From Natronococcus pandeyae (GTDB lineage: Archaea; Halobacteriota; Halobacteria; Halobacteriales; Natrialbaceae): a stretch of 64,000 nt of DNA. The translations under genes were made by a program, and so were the position numbers. The notes under the pieces were generated by a model, which saw only the letters and a program-made list of their open reading frames with translations, made no database searches and was not told the DNA's origin. Shown here piece after piece: positions 8,369 to 16,325 of the stretch. The stretch is taken from assembly GCF_008122205.1 (NCBI RefSeq), contig NZ_PHNJ01000004.1:1-64000 (forward strand), in the 5' to 3' direction. Position 1 is the stretch's first letter. Each line of letters starts with the position of its first letter.

Positions 8369-9370
8369 ATGACCGCTGCCGACGAGACGACGTCACGCGG
8401 TGGGACCGACGATCCGGATCTGCTCGTCCTCCGAAAGGGAACCCACGGGATACCGATCGAACAGTACGCTGGGGCACTCCGGGACCGACTCCCCGATCGA
8501 ACCGTCAAACTCGCCCGTACGCCCGGCACAGAGCGCGAAGCGATCGAGGACGCCCGCTTCGTCACCGGGATGGTCCTCGACGAGGAGTTGCTCGAGGCCG
8601 CCACGAACCTCGAGGTGTTCGCCTGCGCCTACGCCGGTACCGGCCATCTGCCGCTCGACCGGCTCGAGGAGCGCGAGGTCACGGTGACGAACGCCTCGGG
8701 CGTCCACGGCCCGAACATCGGCGAACACGTCCTGGGCTCGATCCTCTACTTCACCCGGCGGTTCAACGTCGCCGAGCGCAGACAGCGCCGGCGCGAGTGG
8801 CGCCACTACCAGGCCCACGAACTCCAGGGCTCGACCGTGACGGTCGTCGGCCTCGGCGCGATCGGCCAGGCGGTCTGCGAGCGACTCGAGCCGTTCGGCG
8901 TCGACACGATCGGTGTCCGCTACTCGCCCGAGAAGGGCGGCCCGACGGACGAGGTCGTCGGCTTCGACGAGGAGCCGTTCCACGACGCGCTCGCCAGAAC
9001 GGATTACCTCGTGCTCGCGTGCCCGCTCACGGACGTCACCCGTGGCCTGATCGATCACGACGCCATGACCACGCTCGATCCCGAGGCCGTGATCGTCAAC
9101 GTCGCCCGCGGTCCGGTGATCGACACCGACGCGCTCGTCGACGCGCTGCGCTCGAACTGGATCCGCGGCGCCGCCCTCGACGTCACCGATCCCGAACCGC
9201 TGCCCGAAGATCACCCGCTGTGGAACCTCGGGAACGTTCAGATCACGCCGCACAACGCCGGCCACACGCCGAAGTACTACGAGCGACTGGCCGATATCGT
9301 CGCCCAGAACGTCCGCCGGTTCGACACGGAGGGGTCAGATGCCGACCTCGAGAACCAGGTCACTCTCTGA
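8369..9370 (+). CDS. D-2-hydroxyacid dehydrogenase
   Basis: NAD-dependent D-isomer 2-hydroxyacid dehydrogenase of 333 residues. The NAD-binding Rossmann motif VVGLGAIGQAVCERL lies near residues 155-170. The catalytic Arg is in VNVARGPVIDTDALVDAL, the Glu in the DPEPLPEDHPLW segment, and the acid/base His in ITPHNAGHTP. The substrate could be glycerate/hydroxypyruvate or another 2-oxoacid; the sequence does not decide. The start at 8369 follows a TATA-like TTTTTCACG at about 8340 that fits a leaderless transcript. Confidence 0.88.
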   Translation: MTAADETTSRGGTDDPDLLVLRKGTHGIPIEQYAGALRDRLPDRTVKLARTPGTEREAIEDARFVTGMVLDEELLEAATNLEVFACAYAGTGHLPLDRLEEREVTVTNASGVHGPNIGEHVLGSILYFTRRFNVAERRQRRREWRHYQAHELQGSTVTVVGLGAIGQAVCERLEPFGVDTIGVRYSPEKGGPTDEVVGFDEEPFHDALARTDYLVLACPLTDVTRGLIDHDAMTTLDPEAVIVNVARGPVIDTDALVDALRSNWIRGAALDVTDPEPLPEDHPLWNLGNVQITPHNAGHTPKYYERLADIVAQNVRRFDTEGSDADLENQVTL

Positions 9371-9454
9371 GCGGCCTCGAGCGCGGTCGGTTTTCCGGCG
9401 GGCCTCGCCAGTTCCGCGTGCATCTTTTTTATCAGGGCGAACGACACTCCGACC

Positions 9455-9535
9455 ATGGAAGCGCGAGCGACCGCTCGGTCGACGTTCCCGTATCGTCTCA
9501 CTACTTGCAACTCGGCCCTGGAGGTGAGCCGATGA
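9455..9535 (+). CDS. putative 26-residue leader ORF upstream of universal stress protein
   Basis: A short frame with ATG at 9455 and TGA at 9533-9535. The TGA overlaps the start of the universal stress protein gene as ATGA. A TATA-like CTTTTTTA at 9424-9431 lies 24-31 bases before this ATG, the distance for leaderless haloarchaeal mRNAs. The sequence GGAGGTGAG just before the overlap could act as a ribosome binding site for re-initiation. The peptide is Arg/Ser/Thr-rich and resembles nothing known. The same layout is seen at coxA (2574-2633). Confidence 0.45.
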   Translation: MEARATARSTFPYRLTTCNSALEVSR

Positions 9536-9963
9536 CGCTCACGTTCGACGGGACGGTGATCGTTCCCGTGGCCGATCCGGAGGACGGCGAACGAACCGCC
9601 GCCGGGCTCAAGCCACACCTCGAGCCGAACAGCACGGTAATCGCGGTCAACGTCATCGAGAAAGCGGGCGGCGGGATCGACAAGGCCCCGATGGAACAGC
9701 GCGAGGAGCACGCAGACGACATGTTCAGACGGGTCAGAGCGACGCTCGATGACGCGCCTAGCGCGCTCGAGACGGAGACCATCTACGGCACCGACGTCGT
9801 CGAACGGATCTTCGAGGCTGCGCGGGAGGAACGCGCCGACGCCGTCGTATTCACCGCCCGCGAAGGGAACCGACTCGCCGAGTTGCTCACCGGCGACGTG
9901 GCGAGACGGCTGGTCAAGGAGGGATCCGTGCCGGTCGTCGCCCTGCCACAGGACGAGTCCTGA
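9532..9963 (+). CDS. universal stress protein
   Basis: A single-domain UspA-type protein of 143 residues. It starts with the strand FDGTVIVPVADPEDGERTAAGL. The middle ends in ADAVVFTAREGNRLAELLTGDVARRLVKEGSVPVVALP, where the usual GxxG...S/T nucleotide-loop region is only partly conserved, so ATP binding is uncertain. The ATG at 9532 is preceded by GGAGGTGAG. The frame is open far upstream, but that part is the shadow of the dehydrogenase gene. It probably acts in the cytoplasm in stress tolerance. Confidence 0.88.
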   Translation: MTLTFDGTVIVPVADPEDGERTAAGLKPHLEPNSTVIAVNVIEKAGGGIDKAPMEQREEHADDMFRRVRATLDDAPSALETETIYGTDVVERIFEAAREERADAVVFTAREGNRLAELLTGDVARRLVKEGSVPVVALPQDES

Positions 9964-9998
9964 AGGCGACGACCGAACGCCGACAGCAGTTCGGGCTG

Positions 9999-10397
9999 TT
10001 ACTCGTCGTCAGGTCCGTCGATCGAATTCAGTCGAGACAGAAGTTCCGTTCCGCCCTCGCGAAGAGAGACGGTGTTCGTCTCGAGGTCGAACTCGACGGC
10101 GTCGGCCTCCGCCAGTTTCGGGACGTGGACGTGACGCAGCGAGATCCGGATGCGGCGGCGCGTTCCGAGGAGTGCATCACCCAGGTCGGCGACCGGACCG
10201 TTCTCGCCGGGTCGTTCCTCGAGCGCGAGGTGGTCGGCGAGTTCGCCCAGTGAAACGGGCGAGTCGGCCGTCTCGAGGTAGCGGAGGACGATTCGGCGGC
10301 GGCGATCCGCGAGCAGATCGAACGTCGAACCGCTCTCGTCACGAGATTCCGTCGCGGGCGTCGTCAGGGATTCCGGATCCGAGATGGCGGGAAGCAT
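9999..10397 (-). CDS. DUF7344-type HTH transcriptional regulator
   Basis: A 132-residue protein of the DUF7344 winged-helix family. It has the TFDLLADRRRRIVLRYLETAD helix, the VSLGELADHLALEE recognition region, and the LRHVHVPKLAEADAVEFD closing wing near residues 80-97. The start used here is the ATG at 10397 (MLPAISDPES). A longer frame to 10430 would add a Cys/Trp-containing stretch without haloarchaeal character. It is convergent with the universal stress protein gene. Likely a DNA-binding regulator; its targets are unknown. Confidence 0.78.
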   Translation of the reverse strand: MLPAISDPESLTTPATESRDESGSTFDLLADRRRRIVLRYLETADSPVSLGELADHLALEERPGENGPVADLGDALLGTRRRIRISLRHVHVPKLAEADAVEFDLETNTVSLREGGTELLSRLNSIDGPDDE

Positions 10398-10574
10398 TAC
10401 CTGGTGTAGCGACCAGACGCATTTGTGCACCCCGCCAAACTGTGAAGGTGGCGACGGCGGGTTCGGCAGGGAGTCCCCTTCTCGAGCGCGAACGACGGCG
10501 TTCCGACTCGAGGAGGAACTGCCGAACGAAATGACGGACGGGACGAAAACGGCGGCGAAGAACTCGAACGCGGC

Positions 10575-11609
10575 CTAGAGGTAGCCGTTCTCGAGCAGCA
10601 GTTCGCCGTTCAGGACGCTCGCGCCGGCGGCGCCGCGGATCGTGTTGTGCGCGAGGCAGTTGTACTGCAGCCCGAACGTCGACTCGCGTAGTCCGCCGGC
10701 AGCAATCGCCATTCCGTCGCCGAGGGTGCGGTCGAGTCGCGGCTGCGGTCGGTCTGGCTCCTCGAAGACGTGGATGAGCTGTTCGGGCGAGGAGCGCAGG
10801 TCGAGCGAGGGGTACTCCTGCATCGCCTCGGCGGCCTCGTCAGGGGTCAGATCGTCTTCGGTCTCGACCCAGACGTTCTCGAGGTGGCCGTCGATCGTCG
10901 GGATTCGGTTACAGGAGGCGCCGACCTCGACGCTGTTGTGGCTCAGTTCAGCGCCGTCGAACGTACCGAGCAGTTTGCGGGACTCGGTCTCGAGTTTGTC
11001 CTCCTCGCTGCCGATGTACGGGATGGCGTTGTCGATGATCTCCATCGAACTGACGCCGTCGTAGCCGGCACCAGAGACGGCCTGAAGGGTCGCGACGTGG
11101 ACCTTCTCGAGGCCGAACTCCGCGAGCGCGGCGAGGGTAGGGACGAAGGTGATCGTCGAACAGTTGGGGTTCTTGACCATCGCGCCGTCCCAGCCGCGCT
11201 CGTCGCGCTGGACCTCGAGGAGGTCGAGGTGTTCGGCGTTGACCTCCGGGATGACGAGCGGCACGTCGTCGTCCATCCGCGCGTTCGAGGAGTTCGATGA
11301 CATGACGTAGCCCGCCTCACAGAACGCCGGTTCGACCTTCGCACCGACGCTCGAGGGGAGCGAGGAGAACAGCAGGTCGACGTCGTTGGGCACCGCGTCC
11401 GGCTCGGTCGCCGAGACGGTCATCCCCGCGACGTCGTCCGGGATGGGGGTATCGACACGCCACTTCGCGGCCTGTCGGTACGTTTTGCCGGCGCTCGATT
11501 CGCTCGCGGTCAGTGCGGCGATTTCGAACTCCGGGTGTGGTTCGAGAAGCTGAATGAGTCGTTGCCCGACGGCACCGGTTGCGCCGAGTAGGCCTACTCG
11601 TACTGCCAT
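10575..11609 (-). CDS. asd: aspartate-semialdehyde dehydrogenase
   Basis: Catalyses NADPH-dependent reduction of aspartyl phosphate to aspartate semialdehyde, the branch point to lysine, threonine and methionine. The 344-residue protein has the N-terminal NADP motif VGLLGATGAVGQRLIQLL, the nucleophile in KNPNCSTITFVPTLAAL (Cys near 149), and the HNSVEVGASCNRIPTIDGH segment with the catalytic His region. The start is the ATG at 11609; the frame is open for 22 more codons, but those are basic and not conserved in style. It is of the archaeal/fungal type. Confidence 0.93.
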   Translation of the reverse strand: MAVRVGLLGATGAVGQRLIQLLEPHPEFEIAALTASESSAGKTYRQAAKWRVDTPIPDDVAGMTVSATEPDAVPNDVDLLFSSLPSSVGAKVEPAFCEAGYVMSSNSSNARMDDDVPLVIPEVNAEHLDLLEVQRDERGWDGAMVKNPNCSTITFVPTLAALAEFGLEKVHVATLQAVSGAGYDGVSSMEIIDNAIPYIGSEEDKLETESRKLLGTFDGAELSHNSVEVGASCNRIPTIDGHLENVWVETEDDLTPDEAAEAMQEYPSLDLRSSPEQLIHVFEEPDRPQPRLDRTLGDGMAIAAGGLRESTFGLQYNCLAHNTIRGAAGASVLNGELLLENGYL

Positions 11610-11760
11610 TTTCCCGTCCTCGGAGTTGTGACCGCAAAACGGTTTGGATTTCCGCGACTGCCGTGGCGTCGTCACAGCCGAGTGAACTGTCCGCGGTGGT
11701 GATCGTCGGCAGACGACCGCATAGAAGAAATTAAGAAAACGGAGTGGGAGGTATCGACCG

Positions 11761-11883
11761 ATGCACTACCAGGATCCACGCGTTTCGAGTACCGATCCGG
11801 TCCGGTTCGCGTCGGCAGCGGACGCCGAGACAACCGTTCAGCGACGCGTCGTCACCGCCAGCGATTCGGGGTGGTCCCGATGA
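11761..11883 (+). CDS. small ORF (40 residues) translationally coupled to next gene
   Basis: ATG at 11761, TGA at 11881-11883, overlapping the next start as ATGA. The TATA-like TTAAGA at 11731-11736 is 25-30 bases before the ATG, so the message probably begins at this codon. The peptide (MHYQDPRVSSTDPVRFASAA and on) contains no membrane segment and no recognised domain. It may be a leader whose translation sets expression of the following membrane protein, or a small protein in its own right. Confidence 0.5.
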   Translation: MHYQDPRVSSTDPVRFASAADAETTVQRRVVTASDSGWSR

Positions 11884-12143
11884 CGGGTTCGACCGCAAAC
11901 ACCGGCGATCTGGGCCTGTTCGATACGACGTTCAGCACCGGCGCGACGGTCCTCTCGGCGCTCGCGCTCCTGATCGGAATCGGCTTCATGGTGATGGGGT
12001 ACCAGGATATGGCCCTTCCCGTCGTCGGAACAGAGCTCTCGATTCTCACGGGAATGGTCGGTCTTCTCGCCGGGCTATTTGTCGGTCTCGTGGCGTTCGT
12101 CGCGGCGGTTTACATGGAACCCGGCTTCGACGACGAACACTAG
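11880..12143 (+). CDS. small two-helix membrane protein
   Basis: An 87-residue membrane protein with two hydrophobic segments: TVLSALALLIGIGFMVMGY (about 24-42) and a second glycine-rich helix, ILTGMVGLLAGLFVGLVAFV (about 55-76), followed by an acidic end. No known function; proteins of this kind are widespread in haloarchaea. The ATG at 11880 overlaps the stop of the upstream small ORF, so the two are probably one transcript and translationally coupled. Confidence 0.75.
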   Translation: MTGSTANTGDLGLFDTTFSTGATVLSALALLIGIGFMVMGYQDMALPVVGTELSILTGMVGLLAGLFVGLVAFVAAVYMEPGFDDEH

Positions 12144-12268
12144 CTGGACACTCGGCATACCGAACGACTGTTCTTCGACTCGTGCGTTCGACTCGCGGCT
12201 ACTGACGGCTCTCGGGATTCGAGTACAGTGTGTCTTCTCGAACTACCTCGTTCGAGTCGAGAATCGAG

Positions 12269-12460
12269 TTACGCTGCAGTTTCGGCGCCTTTCTTCCGCG
12301 TGACGTAGCCGGCGATTCGGTTGCGAACGCCCTTGGATTCGACGTTCGTGAGCTTATCCACGCTGTCCTTGTTCTGTTCGAAGTCGGTCGTGAACGCGTC
12401 CGGGTACCGCTCCAGCAGCAGGTTCCCGGTCTTCTTGACGTAGGCCGGTTTGATTGCCAT
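12269..12460 (-). CDS. rps17e: 30S ribosomal protein S17e
   Basis: A 63-residue ribosomal protein of the archaeal/eukaryotic S17e family, recognised from its N-terminus ([19 protein letters not shown]) and the core [21 protein letters not shown]. It binds the small ribosomal subunit. The length is typical of archaea. A TATA-like CTTTAGG on the minus strand lies about 24-30 bases upstream, so it is leaderless. The C-terminal tail GAETAA is slightly longer than the core domain. Confidence 0.95.
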   Translation of the reverse strand: MAIKPAYVKKTGNLLLERYPDAFTTDFEQNKDSVDKLTNVESKGVRNRIAGYVTRKKGAETAA

Positions 12461-12562
12461 ACAGGGTGGTTCTTCGAGCGCGCCCTAAAGCCATTCGTTC
12501 TGCGGCGGGTCCAGTATCGCGGATTTCCGGCGTGGGATACGGCGGTCGGCGTCTCCACTCTG

Positions 12563-13195
12563 TCACCACTCCGAGTACTCGCGCACGCGCTCGAGTGCGT
12601 CTCGTTCCCGTTTGCTCCCGGCACGGTCGACGACCGACGCGCAGTACCCGAGGCGCTCGCGCAGTTCCCCTTCGTCGTACCCTTCTACACCGAGCCGCGA
12701 GACGGCGACGGTCGCCTCGATCACAGCGCCGAAGCCGCGGTCGATCGTCGGCACGGTTTCCGAGACGATTTCGGACTCGAGGGGGTGAAGCTCCCACTTC
12801 TCCCAGCCCGTCTCCTCCTCGGTTCCCGAATCGACCTGCTCGACCCGTACCCGAACCCAGGCGTTCGCCGAGTCGAGGACCGGTTCCTCGAGTTCGTGGA
12901 TCGAGAGCGCCGCGTCGACGAAGGCGATGGGGTCGACGGTGAACTGGACGTAGCCCTCTCCCTGGCGGTGGAAGTTCCGACGAGTCCGAGTGTTTCCCCA
13001 GGTCGTCGCGGTGACGGGACCCCGGTCATCGTCGTCATCGTCATCGTCGCCGAACAGTCCGAGTGCGGCGGCGTTCCACCGGCCGTTCGGTCCCAGGGTC
13101 GTCACGACGGACTCGGTGACGCCCTCGAGCGGAACGGGCCACTCGACCGTCTCGGCGCTCGCGTTCGCCCCCTCTGACCCCGGATCGTCGCTCAT
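12563..13195 (-). CDS. DUF447 family protein
   Basis: A 210-residue protein of the DUF447 family, whose folds resemble FMN-binding split barrels. Visible features are the beta-rich start VESVVTTLG-like segment, a run of eight aspartates near residue 50, and the TTWGNTRTRRNFHRQGEGYVQFT core. Its ATG overlaps the stop of the CitG-like gene by ATGA, so the two are one operon. In methylotrophs and archaea both families occur in gene sets linked to tetrahydromethanopterin-type cofactor synthesis; the role in haloarchaea is not settled. The frame is open upstream, but that is the shadow of the CitG-like gene. Confidence 0.82.
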   Translation of the reverse strand: MSDDPGSEGANASAETVEWPVPLEGVTESVVTTLGPNGRWNAAALGLFGDDDDDDDDRGPVTATTWGNTRTRRNFHRQGEGYVQFTVDPIAFVDAALSIHELEEPVLDSANAWVRVRVEQVDSGTEEETGWEKWELHPLESEIVSETVPTIDRGFGAVIEATVAVSRLGVEGYDEGELRERLGYCASVVDRAGSKRERDALERVREYSEW

Positions 13196-14043
13196 AGCGT
13201 GATCGTTTCGTGCTCGAGGGCGATGAACAGTCCGGCCGCGGTGACGTCCGCCGTCGTCCCCGGATTGATCCCGCGGTCGACGAGTTCGTCGGCGAACGCC
13301 TCGACCGCCTCGCGGTCCGTCTCGACGGCGTCGCGCTCGTGGAGTTCGGCGGCGCGTTCGGTCACCTCCGCCGCGACGGCCTCCCCGCTGCGTTTCGCCA
13401 CGAGGGTGTCGGGCCGCTCCGCCAGCAGGGAGAGAAAGACCGACGCGGTTCGCTCGAGGATCGGTCCGTCGGCCGCGGCGAGCCGTTCGGCGGCGGTAAA
13501 GGAGCGATCGAAGCCAGTGACCCACTCGCGGGCGACGTCGTCGCCGGGAACGCTCCGGTCCATCACGTCGAGCAGCGTCAGGCCGCGGTCTTCGAGCGCC
13601 GGGATCGCGTCGGCCCCGCGGCGAACGTCGAGCGGTTCCATCGTCTCGGGCGGCTCCGAGACGAAGACGTCGACGTGCTCGAACGAGCGGTAGAACGCGG
13701 CCGCGTCGGAGACGGTCGTTCCCTCGAGAACCGACTCGACGACGGGCTGTGAGAGGTCGTCGCGGGCGGCCCGGACGAGCGGCACGAGTAACAGGAGCGC
13801 GCCGAACTGGGTGTTGCCGCCCTTCTGGGCAGCCATCCCTTCGACGGCACGCTCGAACGCCGGGCCGACCGCTGCGCCGCTCGCCGCCAGGTCGAGGCCG
13901 TCGCGAGCGCCGACGGCGCCCGCGAGGAAGTGTTCGAAGCGCAGGTCGTCGAGGTCGCGGTGACGGTCGACGTTGCCGGGTTTGGGGGTCCCGGCAACCT
14001 CGAGCAGGAGCGCGAGTTCGGCGTTCCGATCTGGCTCGGTCAT
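13192..14043 (-). CDS. triphosphoribosyl-dephospho-CoA synthase (CitG-like)
   Basis: A 283-residue protein of the CitG/MdcB family. The family makes the triphosphoribosyl prosthetic group precursor from ATP and dephospho-CoA, but archaeal members have no citrate lyase partner and probably do something else. Typical signatures are LLLEVAGTPKPGNVDRHRDLDD near residue 13, AQKGGNTQFGALLLLVPL near 92, and the C-terminal VDRGINPGTTADVTAAGLF. It heads the two-gene operon with the DUF447 protein. Given that partner, a role in pterin or methyl-carrier metabolism is an inference. Confidence 0.85.
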   Translation of the reverse strand: MTEPDRNAELALLLEVAGTPKPGNVDRHRDLDDLRFEHFLAGAVGARDGLDLAASGAAVGPAFERAVEGMAAQKGGNTQFGALLLLVPLVRAARDDLSQPVVESVLEGTTVSDAAAFYRSFEHVDVFVSEPPETMEPLDVRRGADAIPALEDRGLTLLDVMDRSVPGDDVAREWVTGFDRSFTAAERLAAADGPILERTASVFLSLLAERPDTLVAKRSGEAVAAEVTERAAELHERDAVETDREAVEAFADELVDRGINPGTTADVTAAGLFIALEHETITL

Positions 14044-14160
14044 GCGTACTCGTGGGTGCCGGCGAGGCTTAGGAGTAGGTGTCTTCCCCGCGCCCTCGTC
14101 CCGTGCTATCGCCGCGAGTTACGCGAGACTCAGCCGTGACGCGCTCGAGGCGGCCGACGA

Positions 14161-16101
14161 TTACTCGGCGTTCTCCGGGGCATCCTCGGTGGCCCGACGG
14201 CGGAGCCACTCGAGGCCGAGCGCGCCGCCGACGATGCCCGCGCCGGTCGTAAAGCCGGGCATCCCCTCGGAGTCGTCCGTCTCGTCCGCAGGGTCGTCCG
14301 CTTCGTCGGTCTCGCCGTCGCCGTCTTCGTCGTCCGCATCACCGCCGACGTCCGTATCGTCGTCGCCGTCGTCTTCGGCGTCTGCGCCGGTTTCGTCATC
14401 GTCCTCGTCGGCTGGGTCATCGCCGTCTCCGTCGGCCGGTGCGTCGTCGCCAGTCGAGTCATCACCGTCGTCTTCGTCAGTCGCATCATCGCCACCGGCC
14501 CCGTCGTCCTCATCGGCTCCGGTTTCGCCGTCGTCTTCACCCCCTTCGAACTCACCGTCATCCTCTTCGTCGGCATGGTGGTCGTCGTCCGCCGGTTCCT
14601 CCTCACCTTCCGATGGCTCTTCGTCACCGTCGTCGGTCGGTCCCTCGTCGTCCGACTCCCCGTCCTCGGTGTTGTCCGTCGTCTCCTCGTCGTCCGACGG
14701 CTCCTCATCACCGTCGCCGGGCGACTCCTCGTCCTCGTCGCCTTCCGCCGGTTCGTCGGTCTCGTCGTCTCCCGTCTCCGCTTCTTCGTCCGACTCTTCG
14801 TCGCCGTTCTCGTCGTCTTCGCTCTCGTCCCCGTCGTCGTCTTTGCCTTCGTCCTCGCCGTCATCGCCCTCGCCCTCGTCTCCGCCGTCGTCGGCCGGCC
14901 GAACGGCGACGATTCCGTCCTCTCTCTGGGTGTAGATCGTCTCGCCCTCGACGGCGAGGAACGGGACGTCGGCACCGTCGCTCCAGACATCCCCCTCGAG
15001 TTCGAACGCCCACTTCTCGCTCCCGTCCTCGAGATCGATCCCGAGGATCCTGTCGCCCTCTCGCTGGTCTGCTCCCGGTCTCGAGTGGCTGTGAGCGACG
15101 ACGACGGTATCGCCGGCGATCACCGGCGCGCCGTGGGCGTACGATCCGTCGAGGCTCCACTCGTCGCCCGCCGTCTCCTCGCCGAGCGTAGTCCGTCTGA
15201 TCGCGTATCGCCCCTGCGTGACCGCCGCCCGGTTCGTGGCGGACATCACGTAGGCGTCACTGATCCCCCTCTCGATTTCCCTGGTCTCGATATCGAAGAT
15301 CTGGACCGATTCCTCGCTGGAGCTCTGGACGAGAAGCGTCTCGTCCGTCGCGGCAAGACTGTCCACGCCCACGTCGATACGCCCGGTCCACCGCGTCTTT
15401 CCGGTCAGCGGATCCAGTTCGGCCAACCCGCCCGGCGCGTCGAGCGACGCCCAGATCGCCCCGTTCGTCGCGACGACGCCCGTTTGCCGCCTGTAGAACG
15501 AATGCGGGTGTTTCTCACCGTCGTATCCTTCGGCCTCGACGGAGTCGCGCTTCCACCGCCGAGATCCGTCGGTCGCGTCGAACGCGTAGAGCGATCCCTC
15601 GAAGAGGAGATAGGCCGTGCCGTAGGCGACCAACGGCGACGGCACCGACTCGTCGCTGTCGAACTCCGCTTCCCAGCGAACCTCGCCGGTGTCGGCGTTG
15701 AGCGCTCGCAACCGGTCGCCGCCAACGTAAACGGACTCCCCGGCGACGGTCGGTTCGCTCCAGTGGGTTCCGAGGCCGTCCCGGTCCCACTGGAGCGAGC
15801 CGTCCGCCGCGTCGAGTGCGTGGAGTTCGGACCCCGTCCGGAGGTAGACCGTCCCGTCGACGATCGCCGGACGACCGCCTCTCTCGTACTGCCAGGCGAC
15901 AGTTTCGGGCTGCTCGAGGCCGGTCGCCGACTTTCGGTCGTTTCGTGGACCCCCGTCTCTCGACGACCAGCCGTCGGCCTCCCCGAGCGACGGCAGCTCT
16001 TCGTCCGATTCGGTTGCCCCTGCTCCGAGAGAAGCGAACACGCTCCCGGTCGTAAGCGCTGCACCAGTCGCCAGTACGGATCGGCGATGCCAGCGTGACA
16101 T
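14161..16101 (-). CDS. Tat-secreted PQQ-type beta-propeller protein with acidic stalk and PGF anchor
   Basis: A 646-residue exported protein. The N-terminus is a Tat signal (HRRSVLATGAALTTG). Residues about 45-400 hold PQQ-like beta-propeller repeats (IVDGTVYLRTGSELHALDAADGSLQW, VYVGGDRLRALNADTGEVRW). From about 405 to 615 comes a stalk made almost only of Asp, Glu, Gly, Ser and Thr. The end, PGFTTGAGIVGG, then a short hydrophobic helix and RRR, looks like a PGF-CTERM signal for archaeosortase processing. It is the first of three paralogues (next 16326 and 18647). The ligand is unknown; the family often binds PQQ or acts as a scaffold. Confidence 0.88.
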   Translation of the reverse strand: MSRWHRRSVLATGAALTTGSVFASLGAGATESDEELPSLGEADGWSSRDGGPRNDRKSATGLEQPETVAWQYERGGRPAIVDGTVYLRTGSELHALDAADGSLQWDRDGLGTHWSEPTVAGESVYVGGDRLRALNADTGEVRWEAEFDSDESVPSPLVAYGTAYLLFEGSLYAFDATDGSRRWKRDSVEAEGYDGEKHPHSFYRRQTGVVATNGAIWASLDAPGGLAELDPLTGKTRWTGRIDVGVDSLAATDETLLVQSSSEESVQIFDIETREIERGISDAYVMSATNRAAVTQGRYAIRRTTLGEETAGDEWSLDGSYAHGAPVIAGDTVVVAHSHSRPGADQREGDRILGIDLEDGSEKWAFELEGDVWSDGADVPFLAVEGETIYTQREDGIVAVRPADDGGDEGEGDDGEDEGKDDDGDESEDDENGDEESDEEAETGDDETDEPAEGDEDEESPGDGDEEPSDDEETTDNTEDGESDDEGPTDDGDEEPSEGEEEPADDDHHADEEDDGEFEGGEDDGETGADEDDGAGGDDATDEDDGDDSTGDDAPADGDGDDPADEDDDETGADAEDDGDDDTDVGGDADDEDGDGETDEADDPADETDDSEGMPGFTTGAGIVGGALGLEWLRRRATEDAPENAE

Positions 16102-16124
16102 ACTGGCGGTACCACGACTAGTAG

Positions 16125-16135
16125 CATTACTATCA
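16125..16135 (-). promoter_or_regulatory. shared promoter element, copy 1
   Basis: On the gene strand the sequence reads GATAGTAATGC, with its GATAGTAAT core 25-33 bases before the ATG at 16101. The same core occurs at the same distance before three other Tat-secreted protein genes. It takes the place of a normal TATA box. Confidence 0.55.
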
Positions 16136-16325
16136 GGTCGCTATGCCGGAATTGGACCAGATACAACTGTTTCGAACGAGAGATCTGCCGAAACTCCGTG
16201 AAACAGTCGGGATATTCGATCAGATTTCCGAAAACCCGCCTCGGGAGTATTGAGGAAGGCGGGCGCCGCGTTACCGTCGGCGTCGAACAGTCGCGTCGCC
16301 TGTCGCTCTCAGCGAGGGAGCACTG

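Noticed and set aside
14575..16098. Plus-strand frame of 507 codons opposite the propeller gene
   Set aside because: It is made of Val/Leu/Arg runs that mirror the acidic stalk repeats; no start signal or domain.
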